Shown here piece by piece: positions 1 to 10,159 of a stretch of 64,000 nt of DNA. The stretch spans positions 62,001 to 126,000 of the forward strand of contig NW_020825329.1 of NCBI RefSeq assembly GCF_003286085.1. Reading direction: 5' to 3'. The DNA comes from Drosophila persimilis (Eukaryota; Arthropoda; Insecta; Diptera; Drosophilidae). Each line of letters begins with the position of its first letter. Position 1 is the stretch's first letter. The position numbers and the translations under genes were made by a program. The notes under the pieces are model-generated. The model did no database searches. It worked only from the letters and a program-made list of their open reading frames with translations, and was not told the origin of the DNA.

Positions 1-984
1 CACTGACACAAACGAAAGGGGTGAGTACCTTTTCAGTTACTTACTGACCACTCAGATGGTCTTATTAAACCGGGGTAGTGATCCCACCTTTGATAATAAA
101 AACCGCAAGGAGGTCCTGGACCTCACGCTTTCCTCTCATGAGATACAGCGTAACATTGTATCCTGGAGGGTCCTGGAAGAGCACTCCTTCTCGGACCACA
201 GGTAGGAGCCCCCATCTGAGGAGGAGTTCTCCACTGAGGCCACGACTCGTCTTCTTAAGATCTTTACCGACGCCTGCAATAAGGCGCTCGACAAAGCATG
301 CCCCTCTGGCAAGAACAGAGGCCGGAAGAAACCTGAATGGTGGAATCCAAAACTGGGTGAACTCCGGAAAGCCTCCCGGAGACTCTTCAATAAAGCTAAG
401 GCTGAAAACGTTGAGCAAAACTGAGCCGAATACAAGGCCAGTCTGTCAACCTACAACAAAGAACTTAGAAAAGCCAAACGCGCCTCCTGGCGTAAGTTCT
501 GCAGCGAAATCGAGAGTAACTCAGAAACCTCACGCTTGCGCAGAGTTCTCTCGAAGACAACACCCACCCTGGGATACTTGAAGAACACCGTAGTCGTGGA
601 CTACGTCCAGCGATGAGTCGCTAAATCTTCTCCTAAATACCCACTTCCCTGGCTGCGATGAAAACAGACCCAACTACCTCACGCCTCCTTCTGTCGCCTC
701 AAATGCCATCCTGAGACTGTTAAGCCAGGAGAACATTTCCTGGGCGATCAGAAGCTTTAAACCCTACAAGTCCGCGGGGCCAGACGGCATTTTCCCTGCC
801 CAACTGATTCACGCGGGTCATAAAGCCATTAACTGGCTCAAAATAATTTACGAGGGAATCTTCTCCCATTCCTGAAACCTGGCTTCAGACCAAAGTCGTA
901 TTCATACCCAAGGCAGGCAAGCCCTCGCACACTGCCCCAAAAGATTTCAGACCCATAAGTCTATCGTCTTTTCTTCTAAAGGCG

Positions 985-1785
985 ATGGAGCGGCTCCTGG
1001 GGCTGCATCTCACGGCGTGCATTCCGTCCAGTCTGATCTCAGACTCCCAGCATGCCTCTCGGAAGAGAAGATCCACCGAAACGGCCCTACACTCGATCAC
1101 ATCGATCATCGAAGCGTCCCTTAACTTTAAGGAGTACACCCTAGTAGCCTTTCTCGACATAGAAGGCGCCTTTAACAACATCCTTCCGACCGCCATCACG
1201 GGTGCACTGACGGATCTGGGCGTTGACTCCAGGACGGTGAGCCTGATCGATCAGATGCTACAATGCAGGACGGTTGAGGCATCACTGGGGACGTCAACGT
1301 GTACCAGATTTGTCAGGAGAGGCACACCGCAGGGCGGAGTCCTCTCGCCCCTCCTATGGAACGTGGCAGTGAACACACTGCTGCGGGAGATAGAGGGGGG
1401 TGGCTGCCGTGTGGTGGCGTACGCGGACGATGTTGCCATAGCTTTCTCCGGAAAATTTCCGCAGACGTTGTGTGAGTGCATGACAAGTACTCTTACGAAA
1501 ATGTCGAAATGGGCAGACAGATGCGGGTTAGGCGTTAACCCGTCTAAAACGGAACTGGTGCTTTTCACTAGGAAGTACAAAGTTCCGGTACTGATTCCCC
1601 CAAGACTATGTGGGGAAACGCTAGTCTTCAGCAACAACGCCAAGTATCTTGGCCTAATCCTCGATAGAAAGCTCGATTGGAAATTGAGCGTAGAGGATAG
1701 AGTAAAGAAGGCCACAGTGGCCCTCTATACTTGCAGGAAAGCCATCGGACTAAAATGGGGAATGACCCCCTATATAGTTCGGTAG
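985..1785 (+). pseudogene. LOA-clade reverse transcriptase domain (broken)
   Basis: The reverse transcriptase palm of the LOA element. Within the open segment of 266 codons, the first catalytic aspartate is in FLDIEGAF (about residue 58), the GTPQGG motif is at 113-118 and the catalytic YADD at 146-149, followed by the thumb motif NAKYLGLILDRKLDW. The N-terminal fingers, with FKPYKSAGPDGI, lie upstream at about 740-800 and are frameshifted near 870-900. The segment ends at a TAG where the sister copy at 48.9 kb reads TGG (VRW). All catalytic residues are present, so the loss of function comes from frame breaks only. Confidence 0.8.
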
Positions 1786-2144
1786 CTCTACACCGCCATC
1801 ATACGACCAATCATGCTCTATGGAGTGGTGGTATGGTGACCAGCCTTAGACAGAAGGACATGCCTCAATAAACTCATCAGAGTTCAACGCATGGCAGAGC
1901 TATGCATAACTGGCGGGCTACGCACTACTCCAGGGGAAGCCCTGGATACTGTGCTAGACCTCCTCCCTGTTGATCTCATGGGAAAGAAGGTGGCAACACT
2001 TTCCGCCCTCAGAATGAGAGAAGCCAGACTGTGGAAAGCATCCGCGGTTGGGCACTCGGGAATCCTGATGATCACCTCTCGACGTCCTTCCAGGTATCAA
2101 TCCCACCTAGGGAGGACTGGGAGATGGGCGAACCAGGACCTGCA

Positions 2145-2996
2145 AATGCGGTCCACTTCTACACTGATGGCTAAAAGCTAGACGGCCGCGTGGGAGGCGG
2201 AGTCTACTGCAGCGAGCTGAACATCAGTCATTGCTTCAGGCTCCCGGATCACTGTATTGTGTTCCAAGCGGAGGTTGAAGCCATCAGGGAGGCCATTTCG
2301 ATCGTCTCCAAACTACTTCTAGATACGCACTTAGTGTGCGTCTTCTCGGACAGTCAAGCAGCTTTCAAAGCTCTAGGCTCAATATCGTCGAACTCAGCGA
2401 CTGTAAATGACTGCCGCAGGTCTCTGCACGAGATCGCAGAGCAGTTAGATCTCTTCCTTATATGGGTCCCCGGCCACAGGGACATCGAGGGGAACGACGC
2501 CGCCGACGAGCTAGCCAGGCAGGGTACTACGATTCCTCTCCTATCGGAGAGGAAGCAAGTAGCGATGCCACTGGCTACGTGCAGGCTCCTCACGCACGAA
2601 TTGTTCGAGCAAAATGCCAATAGGAGATGGCAGCAAACCGTTTCCTGTAAAGTCTCAAGTTTGATATGGCCATATCGATCGAAGAAGCGCTCAGCAGAGC
2701 TGTATAAACTCAGCAGAGCACAGTGCTCTGCAGTTACTAGAACCATTACGGGACACTGGCAGATCGGCACTCATGCCTCTAGACTGTCAATCCCTCATAA
2801 CGACTTCTGCAGGAGTTGTCGCGACGAGGAGGAGGAGGAATCGGTCCCCCACTTCTTCTGCCACTGCCCAGCCCTTGGAAATCGTCGTCTTCGTATTCTC
2901 GGGGCCGCTTTCCTCACGGACATTTCGGACCTGTCCGAAATCAAACCAGGGACCTTGTCCAAATACATCCAAGCCATCGGATGGGACTGCCCTTAA
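2145..2996 (+). pseudogene. LOA-clade RNase H and C-terminal domain (broken)
   Basis: C-terminal part of the LOA polyprotein: RNase H followed by a Cys/His region. The first RNase H aspartate is in FYTDG, but the next codon (2172-2174) is TAA instead of serine. The frame then stays open for 268 codons with the FSDSQAAF motif, WVPGHRDIEGN and a zinc-like cluster FCRSCRDEEEEESVPHFFCHC. Together with the RT upstream this is the reason for assigning the LOA/I group rather than the jockey group, which lacks RNase H. Confidence 0.78.
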
Positions 2997-3128
2997 CCTG
3001 CAGTAGTATGCTCTCACGGTTCAGGCAACGCGAAGGGGCACATGCCCATGCGGCAACACAACGGACCTTTTATAGGTCCAAGTGAGCTTGGGGGCGGACG
3101 GCTCTTATCCCCCCCCTCCCGGCTGACG

Positions 3129-3146
3129 CCTTAACCTAACCTAACC
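3129..3146 (+). repeat. TAACC tail of LOA-clade element
   Basis: The element ends in three tandem TTAACC/TAACC units, followed directly by CR1-like sequence. The same tail ends the LOA copies at 5498-5509 and 50101-50117. The unit is the complement of the common insect telomere repeat TTAGG, but here it is only the 3' tail of a retrotransposon. Confidence 0.75.
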
Positions 3147-3351
3147 TTGTTCTAGGTCTCAAAGAGTCCTCTTCAAAAACTCCCTCTCTTTACCAGTAAA
3201 GGTTTCTTCGGGAGTACCAAAGGGCAGCCATCTAGGCCCCTTACTCTTCACACTCTTTATTAATGACTTACCTTCAGTATTAACATACTCTCGAGTACTT
3301 ATGTATGCGGATGATGTTAAACTCTGTGTCCAGTACAAGGACATTTCAGAG
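3147..3351 (+). mobile_element. CR1-like non-LTR retrotransposon fragment (RT palm)
   Basis: About 200 bp of reverse transcriptase reading RVLFKNSLSL, a GVPKGSHLGPL motif and YADDVKLC, matching the longer open copy at 42548-43786 on the other strand and the copy at 54.9 kb. It is the host into which the LOA element on its left inserted. It stops at 3351, where the same family continues in inverted orientation. Confidence 0.75.
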
Positions 3352-4032
3352 GCATAGATGGCTGCCCTCTGGTACTCCCGAAGAAACCTTTACTGCTAGA
3401 AATCCATCTCAGTAGGTTGGGCAGAAACCCTAAAAGGTAAAGTTTATGTGCTAAAAGGGAATCGTTTACAGAGTCGAATGCTCTACTAAAGCGTTGTAAA
3501 TAACATCCGCCTGTAAGTTACCTTGAAAGCCTTTAATAATGAAAGAGTTAACTTTAACAAGTTCGTGATGGTTGATCGCCGCCTTAAAAATCCATGCTCA
3601 GTTGGAGATATAAGTGACTTGAAAAAAAAACCTCAAAAATTTTGGGAATAGCGGATAACTTTGCTATACCTCTATCATTTTTTGCTTCAGACTTGCTACC
3701 TTTTTTATGGAGAGTAATTATAGACGATTCCTTCCAGATCGCGGGGAAGCAAGAAGAATCAATGGTCAGGGTGAATAGTTAAAGCAAGGGTCCACACAGT
3801 GAGTCGGCGCAGTACCTGAGTACACAACCTGGAACCCCGTCTGGACCCGGTGAAAACACAGGCTTAACTAGTCGAAGATCATGAAGTAAAGAACATTCAT
3901 TTAACAAGGGACTGAAAATGCCGTTCGACCTCGGTAAGCCGTATGGGTTCGGATGACCAGAGTAGCTTTCTTCAGAATAGGTGGTTTGGAAAAATTGAAA
4001 TTTTTTGTAAAGTCTTGATTTTAAGTTTTTTA
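3352..4032 (-). mobile_element. CR1-like retrotransposon, inverted partner (RT part)
   Basis: Minus-strand CR1-like sequence, from the RT motif region at about 3352-3640 back towards the RT N-terminus and the EN-RT linker at about 3930-4032. It is continuous with 5510-6253 once the LOA insertion at 4033-5509 is removed; both sides match the uninterrupted copy at 54541-54740. Many frame breaks. The junction at 3351/3352 is a head-to-head fusion of two CR1-like pieces. Confidence 0.68.
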
Positions 4033-5509
4033 AGTTTCTGGTCTGATGAGCTCGTGAGGTAGCTCAAAGGGGGCCTAGCTGAGGCCGCCGGAAGGGTCGC
4101 GGGTTGCGGATAGCGAACGGCCTACCGCTATCAGCTGCGAATAAGCGGGCATCCCTCACGGGAGAGTACCGAAATAAGCAGTCCCGGACAGCCAGCGGGT
4201 GTTAGCTAGGTAGCAGCACTGACGATGCGCTTGTGGTGCCGCCTCAATAAGTAGCTCACACACTCCCATCCATACACGATACCTACACACATCCCAGCCC
4301 TCAAACCCACCTCACACTGGCCGGATTAGGTGTCTTACTCGACCCGTGTCGAGAGTCAGCCTGGCTGGGGGCCCGGTATAAAAACTAGCCCAGTCGCTAA
4401 CGGATGGGTCAGGGACTTGGCAGCCCCCTGTTCTAATGATGCCTTACCCGGGCAACGTGGATCTCTGCCCGGGCTGACCTTTCCCTTTCTCTGCATCTCG
4501 TGGGAACAAGATGTACAACAATAAAACAAAAATGAGTGCGGCGCTCCCCAAATGCCAACCGGGAGCAATCCCAAGCACGGATAGGCAGCAGCCCAAAGGC
4601 CTGGCCCAACCGGCTCTACAGCAAAGAATACCTTTAAGGTGGAAGGCGCCTGTGCGAACCCGAGGGGGTCCCATCCCGAATCCCGCGTGGGTGGCAAGGT
4701 AACTCCAGAAGCTGACACCTTCGAAGGGAAGCTAAGCAATACTGCGGCTGCCCGACCTTCTGGTAAAGCGGAAGGGGTTGACTTGCCGTCGACAAGCGCC
4801 CAAGCCAAACGATACACCTGTGGCGAAAAGAGGACTGCAGGGCACATACTCCGTCGGCAACACGAAAGCAGTGAAGCCAGCCCATCAGCCGACTGGCTGA
4901 AGAAGGTGGAATGGGCCTCGGCCGTGCTCCCGGAGTTCACCTTGGAACAGAAAAAGGTGGCTCCCCAAGCCAAGAGGCAGCGCTCGCAGGAGACACCGGG
5001 ACCGGCAGCAAAGCCAAATACCAAGAACCCCAAGGAGTCCGTGGAAGTGGGTGGAAGCGGCACTGTCCGACCGCTACTTCGACGTCCTCGACAAAGACCC
5101 AGAACCACCGCCAGTTTGCAGTTGTCCCGCCCCTCAACCCCCCAATACTAAATGGATACAGGCTCTCCTTCAGCGACAGTTCAAGCTACTTAGGGTTGGT
5201 AATTGACAAAAAGCTTAACTGGAACCTGAATATCAAGGATAGGGTGAAGAAGGCAACGAAAGCACTCTACACTTGCAAAAAAGCTATCGGCCTAAAGTGG
5301 GGCATGAGCCCAAGCATGGTCGGAGATGTCCACGCTATGGCCCAGAAAGATCGCAAACTTTATAAGAGCATCTGGATCCCATCCAACTGTTGACATGAAA
5401 TCTCACTGCAGAGAGGGAATGATCCCAAGCGGTATCACAACGGGCCGACACCGGCCTAAGTGTGCCGGGCTCCGAGCGAGTTTGGCAGCCGCCTCTACCT
5501 AACCTAACG
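4033..5509 (+). mobile_element. LOA-clade element, subfamily B, internally deleted, with 11-bp target duplication
   Basis: A complete insertion flanked by TAAGTTTTTTA at 4022-4032 and again at 5510-5520. The uninterrupted host sequence can be read in the related CR1 copy near 54620. The element has a 5' untranslated region (4033-4520), the first protein (about 4525-5030), and then jumps directly to the RT thumb (about 5140-5320) and a 3' region ending in TAACC units. Endonuclease, most of RT and RNase H are missing. The sister element at 50339-53280 keeps the endonuclease. Confidence 0.8.
4525..5330 (+). pseudogene. LOA-B ORF1 fused to the RT thumb by deletion
   Basis: The first part encodes a basic, Pro/Lys-rich protein resembling ORF1 of the copy at 50392-50890 (shared stretches PQMPTGSNPK, AAAQRPGPT, AGHILRRQ, KRQRSQETPGP). 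ORF1 of LOA elements is a nucleic-acid-binding chaperone. At about 5130-5150 it changes without a gap to the RT thumb sequence SSYLGLVIDKKLNWNLN. The frame is broken in several places. The ORF1/RT boundary marks the internal deletion. Confidence 0.65.
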
Positions 5510-6253
5510 TAAGTTTTTTAGGCTGGATAACTCTTTGGTAAACCAAGGGGGTTTTCCAGATCAAAGCGGACCAGAAAGCGGGATACAAAAATCAAAAAAT
5601 GTGCCAAGAGCAGTGTAAAAAATGTTTGTGCCTTTTATGACATCAGTGCACAAGTACAAAACGGACCTATCAAAATCCCTAATGAGGTTACTAAGATTCC
5701 CAAACTCGGCTTTACGAAAGCAGCAGACACGTTCAGGTAGCCTACTCGTTCGATCCAATACAGTTTGTCCTATATCTAGCGACACATCGATAGTAGGATG
5801 CTAGGCGTCTTCAGGAATAGTGCGCTGAAGGGCTCTGGTTAACAACACTATGGTCGGAACCGATACAAAGCACAGATCAATCCATAGACCCAAGGAATTT
5901 TTCACATGATTGACTTGAGACAGGGACAGGTCAAGCAAGCCGTCAACAAAGTCACCAAGGACTATTATACGATCTTTATCTGATAGCGAGGAAGAAACAG
6001 CGGTTAAAGCGTTAGCGGGAAGAATCAGTTTTACACACAGGCGTTCCGACGTGAATTTAGGGTCCACTGCAATCAGAACCCCTCCTGCAAATCGAGACGA
6101 ACGGTCCTTCCTAAAAGTTGTGTACCGACCTGCCAAAGCCTCGGAACTAAGAATTTCCAGCTTTAACCAGGTTTTTGTGAACACAATAACGTGGGAAGCA
6201 AATGCAACACTATCCCGGAAAAGAATGCTGAGTTTACTACGTAAGCTATATAT
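5510..6253 (-). mobile_element. CR1-like retrotransposon, endonuclease and linker part
   Basis: Continuation of the minus-strand CR1-like element. From right to left it encodes the endonuclease start (SLRSKLSILF, then VIVFTKTWLKLEILSSE and GGVLIAVDPKF at about 6030-6250) and the EN-RT linker (FRKAEFGNLSNLIRDFDRSVLYLC at 5600-5720). The linker contains the sequence CACATTTTTTGATT on the minus strand near 5587-5600; this is the empty site for the DINE insertion at 53537. At 6253 it abuts a BEL/Pao fragment. Confidence 0.72.
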
Positions 6254-6646
6254 TGCCGTATTCGTGTGCAAGGCGATAAAGGCGATTAATTTGGAAGTAG
6301 TAGAAGTAGTAGCAGTAGAAGATTTTTCTCAAGAGGAGGAAAATGTGCAAAAATCTTTTCCGATAATGGTACGAACTTTGTGGAACCAAAGAGCCCTCAA
6401 AAACAACATTAAAGTGGTTCCAATATTAGAAAGAGAACAGATCGAGTGGCATTTTATTCCCCGGGCAGGACCGGAGGCACATCGGAGGTTTTGGGGAAGC
6501 TGGGGTAAAATCAGTGAAATATCACTGGGGACAATAATTTAACCTATTAGGAAGTAGCAACTCTATTATGTCAAATTGAAGCGGTACTTAATTCACGCCC
6601 TACATATGATATTGACGATCTGGATGTATTAACACCAGGTCATTTT
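6254..6646 (+). pseudogene. BEL/Pao LTR-retrotransposon integrase fragment
   Basis: A short integrase relic. Readable pieces in different frames are VCKAIKAINLEVV (6268-6310), SDNGTNFVEPK near 6360-6395, IEWHFIP near 6440 and EVATLLCQIEAVLNSRP followed by DDLDVLTPGHF (6550-6640). The order and the VLTPGHF signature are typical of the C-terminal integrase of BEL/Pao elements. No LTR or other part of the element is nearby, so it is an isolated scrap cut off by the DINE-like repeat at 6647. Confidence 0.7.
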
Positions 6647-7190
6647 TATACCCGATACTCAAAATGAGTATTAGGGTATATTAGATTTGTGGTGAAAATG
6701 GATGTGTGTAACGTCCAGAAGGACCCCAAAAAGTATATATATTCTTTATCAGCATCAATAGCCGAGTCCATTAAGCCCTGTCTGTCTGTCCGTCTGTCCG
6801 TCCCTATCAGCGCCTAGTGCTCAAAAAGACTACAAGAGCCAGGGCAACGACATTTTATATCCGGACTTCTGTGATATGTCGCTGTTAAAAGTATATTTCA
6901 AAACTTTGCCCTGCCCACTTCCGCCCCCACTTCCAGGCGAAAATCTCTGGCATCCACAACTTCAAAGATACGAAAAAACAGAAAAGGCAGAATCGTAGAG
7001 GATGACTATATCTTCAAAATCTGAACCAGATCGTATAATTATTATAGCCAGAATCAAGAAAACAATTTCATTCTCTCTCGCTATGTCTCTCTCTAACACA
7101 CAGGTTTCATGGTCGGTCCTGCCTATTGCAAAATATGAGTCCAAGGATCTCAGAGACTATAAAAGCTAGAGCAACCAAATTTGGTAATTT
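6647..7190 (+). repeat. DINE-1-like repeat, 5' half
   Basis: Starts with TATACCCGATACTCAAAATG after a T-run, then the GTCTGTCTGTCC microsatellite at 6779-6804 and the AT/GC mosaic typical of the family here. It lacks the 3' hairpin end and fades out near 7190. It has inserted into the BEL/Pao integrase fragment. Confidence 0.75.
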
Positions 7191-7450
7191 CACAGGAACA
7201 ATACGGGAATCTGGATAGGTGGAGATTAATTCAGAAATTTAAAAGAGATAACCACTAACCACTAACCAATAATTTGTATATTCCAAGCAGAAGAAGTTAC
7301 AATAGCCAGGACGTCAGTAAGTCTCAAAGCAATTAATTATCAAAGTGCCGAGCCACGATTTCATCTTTCAATTAAATTACGACTATAATAATTATCATGA
7401 GATGCAACAGAAACAAACAGGGGGAAGGGAGGCTGGGAGGTTAGAGTGGT
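7191..7450. other. AT-rich flank, likely 3' flank of the COX17 copy
   Basis: No coding or repeat signal recognised. On the minus strand this is the sequence following the COX17 stop codon: a C-rich stretch at 7420-7445 and then AT-rich DNA. No poly-A tract is seen, so there is no direct sign of a processed retrocopy. Confidence 0.4.
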
Positions 7451-7678
7451 TTAGATGTTGAAGCCGGCGTTGCGCATGCACTTCTTATGCGCCTCAATCT
7501 GTTCAGTGCAGTTCTCCTCGCCGCGCTCTACCATGCACTGGTCACGTGCCCGCTTGGTCTCGGGACAGGCGCAGCATGCATTGCACTTGGGTTTGGCACC
7601 ACCACCATTTGTCGCGGCGACGGGTTCTGATGCAGCGAATTGAGCGACTTTGACACCCTTGGATGTGCTGCTGCCCAT
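7451..7678 (-). CDS. COX17: COX17-like mitochondrial copper chaperone (intact copy)
   Basis: A 75-codon open frame encoding a complete COX17-type protein. COX17 carries copper in the mitochondrial intermembrane space to SCO1/COX11 for cytochrome c oxidase assembly (family knowledge). Visible features: a variable Gly/Ala-rich N-terminus, the copper-binding Cys pair at residues 35-36 in [10 protein letters not shown], twin CX9C motifs (C38/C48 and C57/C67) that form the two disulfides of the fold, and the conserved C-terminus MRNAGFNI. The length equals the family norm and there is no stop or frameshift. It lies on the same strand as the dynein exons, beyond the last exon in the window, among transposon debris. 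No intron is visible in the frame. It may be a retrocopy, a DNA-level transfer, or the normal gene in an unusual place. Confidence 0.85.
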   Translation of the reverse strand: MGSSTSKGVKVAQFAASEPVAATNGGGAKPKCNACCACPETKRARDQCMVERGEENCTEQIEAHKKCMRNAGFNI

Positions 7679-7854
7679 TGCTGAGGAAATTGTGTATGTC
7701 TGGACAGGCCTTGATACAGGTTCAAGATAGAGGCAGATATTTCACCACAATTGTGATTGTCGCCGAATTCAAGTTCACGCACACTCCCTAAAGAGCTCAT
7801 AGAATTGCCGAGCTGGGAAGTATATTTTCTCACCTTAATATTTAACTGTCATAA
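7679..7854. other. 5' flank of the COX17 copy
   Basis: About 175 bp upstream of the COX17 start on the minus strand, without repeat or coding similarity that I recognise. It could hold the 5' untranslated region and promoter, but no clear TATA or initiator signal is assigned. Confidence 0.3.
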
Positions 7855-8244
7855 CAATGATCCAAAGGATTCATCCGGAAAGGACAAGTCCCAGACAGTC
7901 TCCTGCCGTGCCTATCAAAGACACTTGAAAAGCTGCTTCTGAATCATATCAAGCAACACCCACACAACAACAGTGCAATCCCAATGCACAAATTTGCTAT
8001 TCTCAAAAAACATGGAAGTATTGAACAAGTAAACAAACATGTCACCTTTACCCTAAACAGACAAACTTGCCCACCAGTGCCTCTGAACAACATTAAGATT
8101 CCACAAACCAACGAAGTAACATACCTTGGTGTCCATTTCGATAGACGGCTCACTTGGCGTCAACACATCGAAGTTAAGAGAAATCTATTTTCATTTAAAT
8201 CTAGTAAACGTCCGTTCACCACTAAAACTGCATTACTTTTGTAA
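7855..8244 (+). pseudogene. Jockey-clade non-LTR retrotransposon RT fragment
   Basis: Reads DSLLPCLSKTLEKLLLNHI (RT N-terminal part, 7894-7950) and then, after a large internal deletion, HVTFTLNRQTCPPVPLNN and EVTYLGVHFDRRLTW (8038-8160), the conserved thumb region of jockey/Doc/BS-type elements. The catalytic palm between the two parts is missing. Nothing upstream or downstream extends it. Confidence 0.75.
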
Positions 8245-8349
8245 AATGCAGTTCTCAAACCTATTGGGAAAATGAGAAATAATCCATAGAGCTCTTTCGA
8301 AGATAATTAGAGCTATCAGTGAATCAAAATTTTCATAAAGGCGAATATG

Positions 8350-8732
8350 TAATCGACAAAGAGTCGGTGAGAGAGAGAGACAGAAAATCAGGCAGAAAGT
8401 GTAGAGCGCTGTATGTCTATTTGGCTATAAAAATGATCCGATCTGACTCAGATCTAATATATATGGGCCATTCTCTATGATTTTCGTTTTTGACTTTCTC
8501 GTATTTTTAAAATTGTGCATGGCACAGATTTTCGTCCTTTGTAGGGGCGAAAGGCACGAAATTTTGAAATACATTTGTAACAGTGAGATACCACAGGTGT
8601 GGTTCAATTTGGTTTCTCTAGATCTTATAGTATCTGAGATCTAGGCGCTCATAGGTATGGACGGGCAGACGGACAGACAGACACATCTTAATCGACTCTG
8701 CTGTTGATGCTGAACAACTATACATATATATA
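8350..8732 (-). repeat. DINE-1-like repeat, reverse, left part
   Basis: Minus-strand member of the family, recognisable from GAGAGAGACAGAAAATCA and from the reversed GGACAGACAGAC microsatellite at 8670-8683. It is interrupted at 8733 by the gypsy element and resumes at 12960 with the terminal block ending in ATCGGGTATAA. Its internal sequence is a diverged subtype. Confidence 0.68.
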
Positions 8733-8996
8733 TGTAAGAACGAGTGGACCAGCCAATTGAGTGGGCAGCGGTGATAAGCAACAGTAGTAGTAACAGCAGC
8801 AGATCAACAGCGGACAGAGAAGAAGAGGAACCGAGCGAAGCAGTGAAAAGGAGAGAGCAGCAGCATACGGACGCGACTCAAGCAGCAGCAGAAAATCAGC
8901 AGAAATAAGCCGTAACATTAAGAACTTTTGTAAGCACACCTACCAGGCCACCGCGATAATAATACGAATAAACAATACTCTAAATAATATCTTACA
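8733..8996 (+). repeat. 5' LTR of gypsy element
   Basis: 264 bp, TGTAAG...CTTACA, rich in CAGCAG and AGTAGT triplets. It is about 47 bp shorter than the 3' LTR, which carries an additional CAGCAGAGGAACAGC block. The 4 bp before it are TATA. Confidence 0.85.
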
Positions 8997-9052
8997 TTTG
9001 GGGGCTCAACCGGTCGCGTACTGCCTGTGTAAAGTGGAAAAAATCTAAAATT

Positions 9053-10119
9053 GTGTGTCTCATGTCTCAGAAGCCGGCAGCAGACGAAGCGAGACGGAAA
9101 AGCAAAAATTCGGTGCAAAAAAACTGCGCATTTGACTCTCAGAAGCCACAAGCAGAGGAAACGAGTCAGCGAGTGGGTGAAAAGAACCGAGAAAAAAGGG
9201 TTGTTTCAAGCCGGCTGCCCACAAGAGTATTGCGCAGTAGAATTATAATGGAAAATACAAGTGGACCACCAGCCGGAAATATGCAGCAAAACGAAGGCCC
9301 AAGTGGATCAGAAGAAAACAGGATCAATCGCCGGCAAAACGCGAACGAGGAAGCGATGAGGTCAACACTCCTAGAAGAAAACACACAGACGCTCCAACAG
9401 CTGGTTCAACTGCTCTTGATGAAAATAAATGCTGATGAAATAGACAAGAAAAATAATGCAAAGCTGGTAGTGGAAAATTTTGCCAAAATTATTCCAGAAT
9501 TCATCGGAGAAAATATGTCGGTACAGCAGTGGTTTATTAACTTCGAGCTGAACGCTGAAGCGTACAGACTAAATGACAAACAAAAATACGTGCAAGCCCG
9601 AGCAAAGATGACAGGTACATCCGCTCTTTTTCTCGAGTCCACAGCAGTGTATGAGTCGGCCAATTGCGTCACCAACTTTTACAGGAGTTTGAGTGTGAGC
9701 GTTCATGCAGTGCGCAAATTCACAGTCTATGCGAGTGAAGATTGCCGGCGAAAGTTTTCACGAATATATACTACATATGAAACGCATTGCTGCACGTGGG
9801 ACAACAGAAACGAAGTCGGTGATTCGATACATTGTCGACGGACTGAATTTAAAAACGGATTATAAGTACACCTTGTATGGATGCAGCTCATACAAGCAGC
9901 TGCGAGAGAAGTACGAAATCTACGAAAGAACGCTCGCTGTTGATGGGGGTTTGGCCCCGAAACAAAAAGACTCACAGCCGTTCGGAAAGAAGTCCAATTT
10001 CACCAAATATGAAAGGAAGCAACACTACTACAATTGTGGATCCCAGGAGCATCTACGCAGTGATTGCCGAGCTGCATTAAAGTGTTTCCGCTGCAATCGG
10101 ACTGGACACATGTGAAAAG
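9053..10119 (+). pseudogene. Gypsy Gag (frameshifted)
   Basis: Gag capsid and nucleocapsid. The first open segment (9053-9865, likely start ATG at 9249) holds a capsid-like region with IIPEFIGENMSVQQWFINFE. Near 9715 the frame shifts and the coding continues in 9705-10115, with a capsid end (RYIVDGLNLKTDYKY) and two zinc knuckles: a first broken one (YYNCGSQEHLRSDC, leading Cys replaced by Tyr) and a second CFRCNRTGHM. The second knuckle is cut by TGA (10112-10114), after which KDC follows. Gag packages RNA and forms the particle. This copy cannot make a full protein. Confidence 0.75.
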
Positions 10120-10159
10120 ATTGCCCGAGTGCTGCTGCCGTAAACGTTGCATACGAGGA

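Larger units (their letters stand above)
1..3146 (+). mobile_element. LOA-clade non-LTR retrotransposon, subfamily A, 3' part
   Basis: This is the 3' three kilobases of a non-LTR retrotransposon whose 5' end lies outside the window. It starts in the end of the endonuclease, continues through a linker (about 60-700), reverse transcriptase and RNase H, and ends in a short untranslated region with a TAACC repeat tail. An RNase H domain after RT places it in the LOA/I group; the overall protein looks like the LOA/Bilbo/TRIM type of Drosophila (family knowledge). Frameshifts and stops break the frame, for example a TAG at the end of the RT segment and a TAA in the first RNase H motif, so it is dead. 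The sequence is closely matched by the element at 45507-50117. It has inserted into a CR1-like element that resumes at 3147. Confidence 0.8.

Noticed and set aside
3129..3146. TAACC repeats as telomeric DNA
   Set aside because: Only three units, always at the 3' end of LOA-clade elements.
7528..7833. 101-codon frame overlapping COX17
   Set aside because: Different frame of the same strand with no similarity; COX17 has all family residues.
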